A stretch of DNA of 64,000 nt from assembly GCF_013404595.1 (NCBI RefSeq), contig NZ_JABVAX010000001.1, positions 186,001 to 250,000 on the forward strand, given 5' to 3'. Under the pieces are notes generated by a model that worked only from the letters and a program-made list of their open reading frames with translations, was not told the DNA's origin and did no database searches. A program made the position numbers and the translations under genes. This document shows positions 53,286 through 63,511 of the stretch, one piece after another. How positions within the stretch are numbered: the stretch's first letter is position 1; every line of letters starts with the position of its first letter. The stretch comes from Jannaschia marina. GTDB lineage: Bacteria; Pseudomonadota; Alphaproteobacteria; Rhodobacterales; Rhodobacteraceae.

Positions 53286-54004
53286 AGACGATCCTCATCA
53301 CGGGGGCGTCCTCGGGTATCGGGGCGGCCACGGCGCGGCTCTTTCTGGAGGCGGGCTGGACGGTCGGCCTGATGGCGCGGCGGACCGACGCGCTGGAGAG
53401 CGTCGCCGCGGGTCACGCCAATGCCCATATCCTGCCGGGCGACGTGAGCCGCCCCGCCGATGCCGAGGCCGTCACCCGCCAATTCACCGAGGCCGCCGGA
53501 CGACTCGACGTGCTCTTCAACAACGCGGGCATCTTCGTCCCCGCCGCCGACATCGATCGTACCGAGGTGGCCGACTGGGATCGGGCCGTGGCGGTGAACC
53601 TCACGGGCATGTTCCTGATGGCCCGTGCCGCCTTCGCCGTGATGCGCACGCAGGGCGGCGGGCGGATCGTCAACAACGGCTCGATCAGCGCCCATGTCCC
53701 GCGCCCCGGAGCCGTGACCTATACCGTCACCAAACATGCGATCACGGGGCTGACGCGGCAGTTGGCGCTCGACGGGCGCCCGCTCGGGATCGACTGTGGC
53801 CAGATCGACATCGGCAATGCGCAGACACCGCTCCTCGAAGAGCTCGACGCGCGACAGCGGGCCGAGGGGGCCGCGCCCGTCCCGATGATGGCGGTGGAAG
53901 ACGCGGCGCGATCGGTGCTGCACATGGCGACGCTGCCGCTGGGGACGAACGTGCTGACGATGACGGTGATGGCGAGCGCGATGCCCTACGTCGGTCGCGG
54001 CTGA
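53282..54004 (+). CDS. short-chain dehydrogenase/reductase
   Basis: The 240-residue protein has the SDR cofactor motif TGASSGIG, the NNAG motif, a serine in NNGSIS and the catalytic YTVTK. It lacks membrane segments. The substrate is not predictable. Its ATG overlaps the helicase stop (ATGA), so they are co-transcribed. It converges with the TIGR02186 gene two bases away. Confidence 0.9.
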   Translation: MKTILITGASSGIGAATARLFLEAGWTVGLMARRTDALESVAAGHANAHILPGDVSRPADAEAVTRQFTEAAGRLDVLFNNAGIFVPAADIDRTEVADWDRAVAVNLTGMFLMARAAFAVMRTQGGGRIVNNGSISAHVPRPGAVTYTVTKHAITGLTRQLALDGRPLGIDCGQIDIGNAQTPLLEELDARQRAEGAAPVPMMAVEDAARSVLHMATLPLGTNVLTMTVMASAMPYVGRG

Positions 54005-54006
54005 GG

Positions 54007-54762
54007 TCAGGTCTTGAAGACGCGGAAGACGGCCGACGCCCCCCAGCCTGCGGCGATCGCGATGAAGAGCGACAGGAGGCCGTAGATCAGCGGCTGCTCG
54101 TGCGCCAGGGTGTAGATCCACCGCTCGAGCCCCACCTTCTGGACGTAGATGGAGGTGCCGTAGCTGTCCACGACCTCCCCGTCGCGGGTCAGGAAGATGC
54201 GGGTGTTGTAGTTGCCCTCGGTCAGGTCGGCGGGCAGGGCGATCTCGGTCGAGAAGAGCGTCGCATCGCGCACCTGGACCGATTCCTCCGATGTGCCGTA
54301 GGTGCCGGTCGCCGTGTTCACGCGAATGAGCGCGTCCAGGAAATCGGGGTCATCGTCCGACATCTGCGCCATGCCCGGCGCAACGAGGGCGCGGGGCGTG
54401 GTGATGGCCCATTCCTCGTCCTCTTCGGGCCGGAGCGCCTGGACGAGCGGGACGGAGGAGGAGACGGCATAGAAGCTCGGCACGCCGAGCGCCTCGACCG
54501 AATCCGAGTTGACCCAGATGCCGAGCTTGCGCTCCTTCCGCCGGATCGTGACGTCCTCGCGCGGCCCGGCGACGGTGACGATGATGGCGAGTTGCTGACC
54601 GATGGGCTGCGGCTCGTCGCGCTTGATCGCCCCGAAGATCAGGATCTCGGAGCCGTCGAAGTTCGTGGAGATGGAGATGCGGTCCTGGCTCAGATCGGCC
54701 ACGATCTCCTCGGCCCGCGCGGGCAGGGCGAGGAGCAGGAGCGCGAGGGCGAGGCGGATCAT
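54007..54762 (-). CDS. TIGR02186 family exported/membrane protein
   Basis: The 251-residue protein has a signal peptide (MIRLALALLLLALPARA), a beta-rich periplasmic domain and one C-terminal membrane helix (IYGLLSLFIAIAAGWGASAV). Segments such as SQDRISISTNFDGSEILIFG fit TIGR02186, a family typically coupled to TauE/SafE transporters. It overlaps the upstream transporter gene by 4 bp, so the two probably function together. Role unknown, perhaps in sulfur-compound export. Confidence 0.88.
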   Translation of the reverse strand: MIRLALALLLLALPARAEEIVADLSQDRISISTNFDGSEILIFGAIKRDEPQPIGQQLAIIVTVAGPREDVTIRRKERKLGIWVNSDSVEALGVPSFYAVSSSVPLVQALRPEEDEEWAITTPRALVAPGMAQMSDDDPDFLDALIRVNTATGTYGTSEESVQVRDATLFSTEIALPADLTEGNYNTRIFLTRDGEVVDSYGTSIYVQKVGLERWIYTLAHEQPLIYGLLSLFIAIAAGWGASAVFRVFKT

Positions 54763-55682
54763 CCGTGGCCCCCCGTGCCGATCGAGTAGAGCTCCGCCGG
54801 TTCGAGCAGAAGATCGAGCGCGAGCTTGCCGCAGACGGCGAGCACCATGAGCGCCAGCAGGATGCGCAGCTGCTCGGCCTTCATGCGCACGCCGATGCGC
54901 GTGCCGATCTGCGCGCCCACGACCCCGCCCACGAGGAGGAGGACGGCGAGCACCATGTCGACGGTGTAGTTCGTCGTCGCGTGCAGCATCGTGGCGAAGG
55001 CGGTGACGAAGATGATCTGGAAGAGCGAGGTGCCGACGACGACCTTGGTCGGCATCCCGAGGAGGTAGATCATCGCGGGCACCATGATGAACCCGCCGCC
55101 CACGCCCATGATCGCGGCGAGGATGCCGACGAAGAACCCCACGAGGAAGGGCGGGATGACCGAGATATAGAGGCCCGACGTCCGGAACTTCATCTTGAGC
55201 GGCAGCGCGTGGATCCAGCCACGCTGCCGCCGCACGGTGCGGGGCGCGGGGCCGGCGCTGCGGGATTTGCGGATCGCGTTCAGGCTCTCGATGAACATCA
55301 GGCCGCCGATGATGCCGAGGAAGAGCACGTAGCAGAGCCGCACCAGCAGATCGACTTGCCCAAGCTCCCGCAGGAGCGCGAAGACCTGCACGCCGAGGGC
55401 CGCTCCTAAGAGACCCCCGACAAGCAGGACGAAGCCCATTCGGAGATCGACAGTCTTTCGCTTGAAATGGGCCAGCACGCCCGAAAAGGAGGAGGCGACG
55501 ATCTGGTTCGCCTCGGTCGCGACGGCAACCGCCGGCGGAATGCCGATCATGAAGAGTAGCGGCGTCATCAGGAAGCCGCCGCCGACGCCGAACATGCCCG
55601 ACAGGATGCCGACGAGACCGCCCAGACCCAGAAGAAGGAACGCGTTAACCGAAACCTCGGCAATGGGAAGGTAGATCTGCAA
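54759..55682 (-). CDS. TauE/SafE family sulfite/sulfonate exporter (TSUP)
   Basis: The 307-residue membrane protein has about eight helices and the repeated TSUP motif GMFGVGGGFLMTPLL near residue 30 and AAIMGVGGGFIMVPA in the second half. Such proteins export sulfite, sulfonates or other anions. It is the first gene of the pair with the TIGR02186 protein. The upstream 137 bp have no gene. Confidence 0.9.
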   Translation of the reverse strand: MQIYLPIAEVSVNAFLLLGLGGLVGILSGMFGVGGGFLMTPLLFMIGIPPAVAVATEANQIVASSFSGVLAHFKRKTVDLRMGFVLLVGGLLGAALGVQVFALLRELGQVDLLVRLCYVLFLGIIGGLMFIESLNAIRKSRSAGPAPRTVRRQRGWIHALPLKMKFRTSGLYISVIPPFLVGFFVGILAAIMGVGGGFIMVPAMIYLLGMPTKVVVGTSLFQIIFVTAFATMLHATTNYTVDMVLAVLLLVGGVVGAQIGTRIGVRMKAEQLRILLALMVLAVCGKLALDLLLEPAELYSIGTGGHG

Positions 55683-55819
55683 GGCGGCACCTCGGGGTGG
55701 ATGCCCTTCCTTGTCGGGAATGAGACCCGGAGTGTCAAACCCCGCACACCCGGGAAATCGCTCACATTCGATTTCAGCGGGTTTCTGGCCTTAGATCGAA
55801 GCGCCGGCTGGACCTAAGG

Positions 55820-56597
<778 letters not shown>

Positions 56598-56614
<17 letters not shown>

Positions 56615-57563
56615 AGGGCTCGCCTCCGGCGCGGGGCGGGATGGCCTTGCCGACGAACCCGGCCAGGATCACCACCGTCAGGATATAGGGCAGCGCCTGC
56701 ATGAATTGCGTCGGGATCGGGATGCCGAAGAGGTCGAGCGACTGGAACCGGTTGCCGAGCGCCTCCAGGAGGCCGAAGAGCAGTGTCGCCCCGAGCGCGT
56801 ACCACGGCCGCCACTTGGCGAAAATGAGCGCGGCGAGGGCGATGAAGCCCCGGCCCGCCGACATCTCCTTCACGAAGCCGGCCGAGAGCGCCGTGGCGAG
56901 ATAGGCCCCCGCGATCCCGCAGAGGACGCCGCAGATCATCACCGCCGCATAGCGCAGGCCGACGACGCTGACGCCCGCGGTGTCGACGGCGGCCGGGTTC
57001 TCGCCCACGGCGCGCAGGCGCAGGCCGAAGCGGGTCCGGAACAGCACCCACCACGACAGGGGCACGAGGAGAAGCGCCACGTAGACGAGTATCGAATGCC
57101 CCGAGAGGAGGTTGGCGTAGATCGGGCCGACGATCGGCACATCCCGCGCGGCATTGGCGAAGGGCAGCGTGATCTCCTGGAAGCGGGCACCGCCGCTCAG
57201 TTGCGGCGTGCGGCCGCCGAGCGCGAACCAGGCCTCCCCGATCACGACCGTCAGGCCGGAGGCGAGAAAGTTGATCGCGACCCCCGAGATCAGCTGATTG
57301 CCCCGGAAGGTGATCGAGGCGACCCCGTGGATGAGCGCAAGCAGCAGCGAGGCGAGGATGCCCGCCATTAGGCCGAGCCAGACGTCGCCCGTGAAGCTGG
57401 CCACGGCCGCCGACATGAAGGCCGAGGCCAGCATCTTGCCCTCGAGCCCGATGTCGAAGATGCCCGCGCGCTCGCTGAAGAGCCCGGCGAGGCAGGCGAG
57501 CAGCAGCGGCGTCGCGAGGCGCAGGGAACTGTCGAGGATCTGGAGGATGCCGAGGAAGTCCAT
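56598..57563 (-). CDS. nucleoside ABC transporter permease
   Basis: The 321-residue membrane protein is of the BPD_transp_2 type with about nine helices. MDFLGILQILDSSLRLATPL is the usual start, and GLEGKMLASAF and AVGENPAAVDTAGVSV are family segments. The long upstream open frame is rejected because it lies over the LysE gene. It pairs with the permease at 58197-59354. The order of the two permeases is broken by the LysE gene. Confidence 0.9.
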
Positions 57564-57564
57564 G

Positions 57565-58200
57565 TCAGCTCCTGTCGGTGGCGAGGCGGAAGGCGAAGAG
57601 GGCGAAGAAGACCCCGAGGGCACCTTCGATCCAGCGGCGGGAGCGCGTGTAGATCGCCCGCACATGGGCCGTCGAAAGCAGGAGCGCCCAGGCCGCATGG
57701 GTGCAGAAGGAGAGTGCGAAACAGCTACCCACGAAGAGCGCTGCGACCCAGAGCGGGGCCCCGGCGGTGGGCGAAAGCGCGGCAATCGCGAGCCAGAAGA
57801 CGATGGACTTCGGGTTCGTGACCTGCATCGCGTAGCCCATCAGCAGAAGTCGCACCGCACCGCGTGGCGCGGTCTCCGCCGTCGCGAGGGCGGGCGGGTG
57901 GATCGCCTTACGCAGCGCGCCGAAGGCAAGCCAGGCGAGATAGGCGGCCCCGGCCAGCTTGAGCGTGGTCATCGCCCAGGCAGCCTGCGACAACAGGAGG
58001 CCCACACCCGCCATCGTCAGCAGGTTGTTGGTCGTCGCCCCGGCCGCGATCCCGAGGCATGCGATCAGCGCCGCGCGCCGGCCCTGTCCGAAGGAAAGGC
58101 CCATGAGCATGGCGACCGCCGGCCCCGGCGAGGCCCCGCCGACCAGCAGGAGGCCATAGGCGGCCACGAAGGCTGGAAGATAGGGCAGGAGGTCACTCAT
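57565..58200 (-). CDS. LysE/RhtB family exporter within the nucleoside transporter operon
   Basis: The 211-residue membrane protein has the LysE-type start (VGGASPGPAVAMLMGLSFGQGRR) and about six helices, with GYAMQVTNPKSIVFWLAI. Such proteins export amino acids or related metabolites. It overlaps the first permease gene (ATGA) and ends one base before the second, so it is translationally coupled on both sides. Its presence inside a nucleoside importer operon is unusual. Confidence 0.9.
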   Translation of the reverse strand: MSDLLPYLPAFVAAYGLLLVGGASPGPAVAMLMGLSFGQGRRAALIACLGIAAGATTNNLLTMAGVGLLLSQAAWAMTTLKLAGAAYLAWLAFGALRKAIHPPALATAETAPRGAVRLLLMGYAMQVTNPKSIVFWLAIAALSPTAGAPLWVAALFVGSCFALSFCTHAAWALLLSTAHVRAIYTRSRRWIEGALGVFFALFAFRLATDRS

Positions 58201-59354
58201 GGCTCCACCTTCTTCTCTTCCTCGTGCCCGCCGCCGGTCAGGGGCGTCGTCGGCACGGGCGGCACCGGCTGGCGCGTGCGGGCCACGAAGACCGCTTCGA
58301 GCGGCCCGCGTACCATGTTGTCGAGCGCGCCGGTGAAGAGGATGACCAGCGCCTGGATCACGAGGATCATCTCGCGCGTCATGCCGTTCATCTCGAACGT
58401 CAGCTCCGCGCCGCCCTGGTAGAGCGCGCCGAAGAGGAGCGCGGCGATGAAGACGCCGACGGGGTGGGAGCGCCCCATGAGGGCCACGGCGATGCCCACG
58501 AAGCCCGCCCCCTGCACCGGGTCGAGGACGAGGCGCTCGGCCTCGCCCATGACGGCGTTGACGGCCATCAGCCCGCAAAGCCCGCCCGAGATAAGCATGG
58601 CGATCATGGTGATGCGCACGGGCGAGATGCCGGCATAGATCGCGCCCGGCTCCGACTTGCCGAAGGAGCGGATCTCGTAGCCGAGTTTCGTGCGCCAGAT
58701 CAGGAAGTAGACGCAGACGCAGGCGGCGATGGCGACGAAGAAGCTGATGTTGAGGGGGGTCGAGCGGCTGAAGCCGAGGAAGGACATCACGTCGTAGGCG
58801 TTTGGCAGCCGCGCCCCCTCGACGAAGCGCGCCGTCTCGGGCGAAGCACTACCGGGCACCTTCAGGACGTTGGCCAGAAGGTAGACCATGAGCGCCGAGG
58901 CGATGAAGTTGAACATGATCGTCGTGATGACGATGTGACTGCCGCGCTTGGCCTGCAGATAGGCGGGGATCGCCGCCCAGGCCGCCCCGAAGAGCATCCC
59001 TCCGATCACCGCCGCGGGCAGGGCGAGCGACCAGTGCGGCCAGTTCAGAGACAGCGCCGCGAGCGCCACGCCGAGGCCCCCGAGCGCCGCCTGCCCCTCG
59101 CCGCCGATGTTGAAGAGCCGGGCGTGGAAGGCCACGGCGACGCCGAGCCCCGTGAAGATGAAGTTCGTCGCGTAGAAGAGCGTATAGCCCCAGCCATAGG
59201 ACGACCCGACCGACCCGTTCACGAGGATCGTGAGCGCCTCGATCGGGTTCTTGCCGATGAGCAGCACCACGAGCCCCGACACGAGAAGGGCGAGGAACAG
59301 ATTGATGAAGGGAATGAGGACAATGTCGACCCAGCGTGGCAGCGTATCGTTCAT
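58197..59354 (-). CDS. nucleoside ABC transporter permease
   Basis: The 385-residue membrane protein is of the BPD_transp_2 type, beginning LPRWVDIVLIPFINLFLALL, with GEGQAALGGLGVALAAL and SGGLCGLMAVNAVMG segments. It forms the translocation pathway with the 56598-57563 protein. It overlaps the ATPase gene upstream and the LysE gene downstream by 4 bp each. Confidence 0.9.
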   Translation of the reverse strand: MNDTLPRWVDIVLIPFINLFLALLVSGLVVLLIGKNPIEALTILVNGSVGSSYGWGYTLFYATNFIFTGLGVAVAFHARLFNIGGEGQAALGGLGVALAALSLNWPHWSLALPAAVIGGMLFGAAWAAIPAYLQAKRGSHIVITTIMFNFIASALMVYLLANVLKVPGSASPETARFVEGARLPNAYDVMSFLGFSRSTPLNISFFVAIAACVCVYFLIWRTKLGYEIRSFGKSEPGAIYAGISPVRITMIAMLISGGLCGLMAVNAVMGEAERLVLDPVQGAGFVGIAVALMGRSHPVGVFIAALLFGALYQGGAELTFEMNGMTREMILVIQALVILFTGALDNMVRGPLEAVFVARTRQPVPPVPTTPLTGGGHEEEKKVEP

Positions 59355-60889
59355 GCCGCGTCCTCCCCGGTCATGCCTGCCATCAGGAGGCCAAGTTCGT
59401 TCGCGTTCGTCTCCGCCGGCAGGCGTTCGCCCATGATGCGGCCGTCGAACATGACGGCGATGCGGTCCGAGAGCGCCATGATCTCGTCTAGCTCGACCGA
59501 GACGAGCAGGATCGCCTTGCCCTGGTCGCGGAGCGCGATGACTTGCTGGTGGATGAACTCGATCGCGCCGATGTCGACGCCGCGCGTCGGCTGACCGATC
59601 AGGAGGAGGTCTGGGTTACGCTCGATCTCGCGGGCGAGGACGATCTTCTGCTGGTTGCCGCCCGAGAAGTTCTTCGCGGCCAGCATCGGATCGGGCGGGC
59701 GCACGTCGAAGCGTTCCATCTTGCCCTCACAATCGGCGCGCATGGCCCCGTGATCCATCAGAAGGCCCGGCGCGAAGCGGGCATCGTCCTGATAGCCGAA
59801 GGCCACGTTCTCCCAAGCGGCGAAATCCATGATGAGGCCCTCGCGCTGCCGGTCCTCGGGCACGTGGGCGATGCCGCGGGCCCGGCGCGTGCGGGCGTCC
59901 GACGCGGTGCCCGTCAGGTCGATCTCCTGCCCGTTGATGCGGATCGTGCCGGTGCCGCGCGCATAGCCGCCAAGCACCTCCAGGAGCTCCGACTGGCCGT
60001 TGCCCGCGACGCCCGCGATGCCCAGCACCTCGCCCGCGCGGATCTGCAGGTCGATGCCGCGCAGCCGCTCGACTCCCTGGCCGTCGACGACGCGCAGGTT
60101 CTCCACTTCGAGGATCACATCGCCCGGCGCGGCGGGGGTCTTGTCGACACGCAGGAGAACTTTGCGGCCGACCATCAGTTCGGCCAGCTGCTCGGGCGAG
60201 GTGTCGGCGGTCCGGACCGTCGCCGTCATCTCGCCGCGGCGCATCACGCTCACCGTGTCGGTGATCTCCATGATCTCGCGCAGCTTGTGGGTGATGAGGA
60301 TGATCGTCTTCCCCTCGTCGCGCAGGCCCTGGAGGATGCGGAAGAGGTGGTCGGCCTCGGCCGGGGTCAGCACCCCGGTCGGCTCGTCGAGGATCAGGAT
60401 GTCGGCCTCGCGGTAGAGCGCCTTCAGGATTTCCACGCGCTGCTGCTGGCCGACGCCCAGGTCCTCGATGATCGCGTCCGGGTCGACGTCCATCTCGTAG
60501 TCGTCGGCGAGCTTCTTCAGAAGCGTCCGCGCCTTTGCGAGCGAGGGCTTCAGGAGCGCGCCGTCCTCGGCCCCGAGGATGATGTTTTCGAGCACCGAGA
60601 AATTCTCGACCAGCTTGAAGTGCTGGAAGACCATGCCGATGCCCGCGTCGATGGCGGCCTGGCTGTCGGTGATCTCGGTCTTTTGCCCGCCGATGAAGAC
60701 CTCGCCCGCATCGGCTTTGTAGAAGCCGTACAGGATTGACATGAGCGTCGACTTGCCCGCCCCGTTCTCGCCGATTATGCCGTGGATCGAGCCGCGCTTC
60801 ACCTGGATCGAGATGTCCTTGTTGGCCTGCACGGGGCCGAACGCCTTGGAGATGCCGCGCAATTCGATGGCAAGGTCGGACGCACTCAT
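59351..60889 (-). CDS. nucleoside ABC transporter ATP-binding protein (double ATPase)
   Basis: The 512-residue protein contains two ABC domains. The first has Walker A GENGAGKST (40-48) and Walker B LILDEPT; the second has a degenerate Walker A (GVAGNGQSE) and signature FSGGNQQK, as is usual for sugar/nucleoside ATPases of the RbsA/NupA type. It powers import with the two permeases and the BmpA-like lipoprotein/binding protein. It starts 1 bp after the SnoaL-like gene. Confidence 0.92.
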   Translation of the reverse strand: MSASDLAIELRGISKAFGPVQANKDISIQVKRGSIHGIIGENGAGKSTLMSILYGFYKADAGEVFIGGQKTEITDSQAAIDAGIGMVFQHFKLVENFSVLENIILGAEDGALLKPSLAKARTLLKKLADDYEMDVDPDAIIEDLGVGQQQRVEILKALYREADILILDEPTGVLTPAEADHLFRILQGLRDEGKTIILITHKLREIMEITDTVSVMRRGEMTATVRTADTSPEQLAELMVGRKVLLRVDKTPAAPGDVILEVENLRVVDGQGVERLRGIDLQIRAGEVLGIAGVAGNGQSELLEVLGGYARGTGTIRINGQEIDLTGTASDARTRRARGIAHVPEDRQREGLIMDFAAWENVAFGYQDDARFAPGLLMDHGAMRADCEGKMERFDVRPPDPMLAAKNFSGGNQQKIVLAREIERNPDLLLIGQPTRGVDIGAIEFIHQQVIALRDQGKAILLVSVELDEIMALSDRIAVMFDGRIMGERLPAETNANELGLLMAGMTGEDAA

Positions 60890-60890
60890 G

Positions 60891-61259
60891 TCACTCGGTC
60901 TCCACGAAGCCCGCCACGCGGGTCAGCCCATCGTCGTCCGCCGTGCCCACGAAGAGGATCTGCGCGAATGGCGTGCCGTCGCGGTCGATCCGGGCGCGGG
61001 CAAGAGCGGTGCCGTGGGTCACCTGCGGGGCTCCCAGCGGCAGAAGGATCGCGTCGGGCAGGTTGGCCCGGAACACGTCGAGGTATTCCGCCATCCCGTC
61101 GCGCCCGGCAAAGGGGGCGGGGGCGTGCGGATCCTCATAGGTGAACGAGGCCGCGAGGGCCTCGTCCAGTATCGTCTCGCGGGCCCCGGCATCGGCCTCG
61201 TTCCAGGCCGTGAGGAGCTTCAGGAGCAAATCTCCCGCGCCGGGGGCCGTCGCCGTCAT
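60891..61259 (-). CDS. SnoaL/NTF2-like small protein
   Basis: The 122-residue protein has the SnoaL-like pattern (LLLKLLTAWNEADAGARETI, then FTYEDPHAPAPFAGRDGMAE). The fold is a small alpha/beta cone often used as a binding or isomerase scaffold. It is squeezed between the binding protein gene (TGATG overlap) and the ATPase gene. A role in nucleoside or base metabolism is possible but not supported. Confidence 0.78.
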   Translation of the reverse strand: MTATAPGAGDLLLKLLTAWNEADAGARETILDEALAASFTYEDPHAPAPFAGRDGMAEYLDVFRANLPDAILLPLGAPQVTHGTALARARIDRDGTPFAQILFVGTADDDGLTRVAGFVETE

Positions 61260-62263
61260 CAGTACGCGGGGCAGCTGCTGTCGGAGGTGAAGTCGTGGAC
61301 CTCGATCTCGCCGGCGATGATCTGGGCCTTGGCTTCTTCCACGGCAGCGACCATCTCCTCGGAGACGAGCTCGGCGTTGTTCTCGTCCATCGCGAAGCCT
61401 ACGCCCTCGTTGTCGAGGCCCATGACCGTGATGCCGGTCTCCAGCTCACCGGCCGCGGCGGCGGAGAAGGCGTCGTAGACGGCATTGTCCACGCGCTTGA
61501 CCATGGAGGTCAGAACCTCGCCCGGGTGCAGGTAGTTCTGGTTGCTGTCGACGCCGATCGACAGGATGTCCGCGTCGGCGGCGGCCTGCAGAACACCGAT
61601 CCCGGTGCCGCCGGCGGCCGCGAAGACCACGTCGGACCCCTGGGAGATCTGCGAGCGGGTCAGCTCCGCACCCTTCACCGGGTCGTTCCAGGCCGAGGGC
61701 GTCGTGCCCGTCATGTTGACGATGACCTCGGCGTCCGGGTTCACGGCCTTCGCGCCCTGGGCGTAGCCGCAGGCGAACTTCGAGATGAGCGGCACGTCCA
61801 TGCCGCCGATGAAGGAGACAGTGCCCGTCTCGGAGGCCATCGCGGCCATCATCCCGACGAGGTAGGAGCCCTCGTGCTCGGAGAAGACGACCGACTTCAC
61901 GTTCGGCTGTTCGACGACCATGTCGACGATGACGAAATCGGTGTCGGGATAGTCGGGCGCGACAACGTCGAGGGTGGAGCCGTTGGCGAAGCCAAGGACG
62001 ACGACGGGGTTCGCGCCGCGCTCGGCCATGCGGCGCATGGTCTGCTCGCGCTGCGCCTCGTTGGCGAGCTCGGTCTCGGCGTATTCGCCGCCCGTCTCCT
62101 CGACCCAGCGCTGGGCCCCGTTGTAGGCGCTCTCGTTGAAGGATTTGTCGAACTTGCCGCCCAAGTCGATGATGAGGCCCGGCGTGGCGTCCTGCGCGGC
62201 CGCCATCCCCGCGGTCAGCGCGAGGGTCGCGACAGCGCCCATGAGGGTCTTGTTGAGGGTCAT
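61259..62263 (-). CDS. BmpA-family nucleoside-binding protein
   Basis: The 334-residue protein has a signal peptide (MTLNKTLMGAVATLALTAGMAAAQ) without a lipobox, then the BmpA/PnrA fold: DLGGKFDKSFNESAYNGAQ, VLGFANGSTLDVVA, and SIGVDSNQNYLHPG. Family members bind purine nucleosides in the periplasm. The start at 62263 has GGGAGAA upstream. It is the first gene of the transporter-PNP operon. Confidence 0.92.
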   Translation of the reverse strand: MTLNKTLMGAVATLALTAGMAAAQDATPGLIIDLGGKFDKSFNESAYNGAQRWVEETGGEYAETELANEAQREQTMRRMAERGANPVVVLGFANGSTLDVVAPDYPDTDFVIVDMVVEQPNVKSVVFSEHEGSYLVGMMAAMASETGTVSFIGGMDVPLISKFACGYAQGAKAVNPDAEVIVNMTGTTPSAWNDPVKGAELTRSQISQGSDVVFAAAGGTGIGVLQAAADADILSIGVDSNQNYLHPGEVLTSMVKRVDNAVYDAFSAAAAGELETGITVMGLDNEGVGFAMDENNAELVSEEMVAAVEEAKAQIIAGEIEVHDFTSDSSCPAY

Positions 62264-62354
62264 GTTTTTCTCCCGTCGAAGGGCGCGTTTGACCGGCACC
62301 CGGTCCCCGCGCCGCGATTGATGCAGGCGATAAGGCCGCAGGGGGCGCGGAAGG

Positions 62355-62780
62355 TCAACCTGAGTCGGTGGGATTGACCCGAGGTCGGAGATGCTTGCGC
62401 AGGATCAGGGCATCGACGCCCTCGTAGTAGCCGCGTCGCAGACCGGCCTCCCGCCACCCCGCCCCGGCATAGAGCGCCCTGGCGGCCGCATTGTCGGCCG
62501 AGACCTCGAGGAAGGCGGTCGCGGCATCGCGCTTGCGGGCACCGCTCTCGAAGGCGGCCAGAAGGGTCCGGGCTGTGCCGCGACGACGGGCGGCGGGGGC
62601 GACCACGAGCGTGAGAAGCTCCGCCTCGCCGGCCGCCACGCGCCCGAGGAGGAAGCCGTCGCGCGCCGTCTCCAGGATCGCGGCGGGATCGGCGGCCATG
62701 GTCCGCAGTGACGCGGCGGACCAGCGCGCGGCCCCGTCGAAGGCCGTCGCATGAAGCGCCGCCATCTCGTCGGGGGTCAA
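62355..62780 (-). CDS. rimI: ribosomal-protein-alanine N-acetyltransferase-like GNAT protein
   Basis: The 141-residue acetyltransferase has the acetyl-CoA site in VAPAARRRGTARTLL and the C-terminal AARALYAGAGWREAGLRRGYY typical of RimI. It overlaps tsaB by 4 bp, the usual tsaB-rimI arrangement in alphaproteobacteria. It would acetylate the N-terminus of ribosomal protein S18 or related targets. Confidence 0.87.
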   Translation of the reverse strand: MTPDEMAALHATAFDGAARWSAASLRTMAADPAAILETARDGFLLGRVAAGEAELLTLVVAPAARRRGTARTLLAAFESGARKRDAATAFLEVSADNAAARALYAGAGWREAGLRRGYYEGVDALILRKHLRPRVNPTDSG

Positions 62781-63433
62781 GGCAGGATCCGGGGTGGCGG
62801 ATCCGACGCGGTGGCGGCATCGGCCGGGCGCAGGTAGATGGGCGCGGGCCGCGGCCCATCGGTGCCGAGGCGTTCCACGGCGATCCGCGCAATCGCCGAG
62901 GCGGGGGCGAAGGCGGCCGGCACGTGCCGCGCGCCGAGTTGCGCCGCGAGCGCCTGCGAGTCGTGGCCGACGAGCGTATCGCCCGGCCGGAGCTGGTCTC
63001 CGAGCGCCGTACGTTCGATCATCTCCGCCGCGCCCTCGGGTCCGGCCGTGCCGTAGCGCTGCAGGTAGAGGCGGTCGCGCGGCGCGGTCAGCAGCGCCAG
63101 CACGGGGCGCGGCGCATCGAGCGCGAGCGCATCGAAGAGCGACACGCCGATCGCCGGCACGCCAAGTCCGAGCGCGAGCCCCCGCGCGGCGGCGACGGAG
63201 ATGCGGGTGCCGGTGAAGTTGCCCGGCCCCGTGCCGACGCCGATCGCGTGGAGGTCGGCCGGGGCCAGCCCTGCCTCATCCAGCGTTTCGAGGATCGTCG
63301 GCATCAGCCGCTCGGCCTGCCCCTTGGCGAGATCGAGGTGGTGGGCGGCGACCACGTCGCCGTCCCGAAAGACGGCTGTCCCAAGCCAGGGGCCGGATGT
63401 GTCGAAGCCGAGGATGCGGGGGGCGTCGGTCAT
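62777..63433 (-). CDS. tsaB: tRNA threonylcarbamoyladenosine biosynthesis protein TsaB
   Basis: The 218-residue ASKHA-fold protein starts RILGFDTSGPWLGTAV and contains GVGTGPGNFTGTRISVAAARG, the TsaB signature. It acts with TsaD, TsaE and TsaC in making t6A in tRNAs that read ANN codons. It lies between the NifU-like gene and rimI. TsaB lacks the kinase-like activity of TsaD and is a scaffold. Confidence 0.92.
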   Translation of the reverse strand: MTDAPRILGFDTSGPWLGTAVFRDGDVVAAHHLDLAKGQAERLMPTILETLDEAGLAPADLHAIGVGTGPGNFTGTRISVAAARGLALGLGVPAIGVSLFDALALDAPRPVLALLTAPRDRLYLQRYGTAGPEGAAEMIERTALGDQLRPGDTLVGHDSQALAAQLGARHVPAAFAPASAIARIAVERLGTDGPRPAPIYLRPADAATASDPPPRILP

Positions 63434-63457
63434 CTGCCGGTACCCCGGCGCGCGACA

Positions 63458-63484
63458 GAAAAGCGGCCGCGCAAGGCGCGGCCG
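63458..63484 (-). terminator. terminator of the NifU-like gene
   Basis: CGGCCGCG and CGCGGCCG form an 8-bp stem with a 5-base loop (63464-63484), followed on the minus strand by CTTTTC. It lies 28 bp after the NifU-like stop. Confidence 0.75.
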
Positions 63485-63511
63485 ACATCTCGAAGCCTAG
63501 GGTGCCGGACG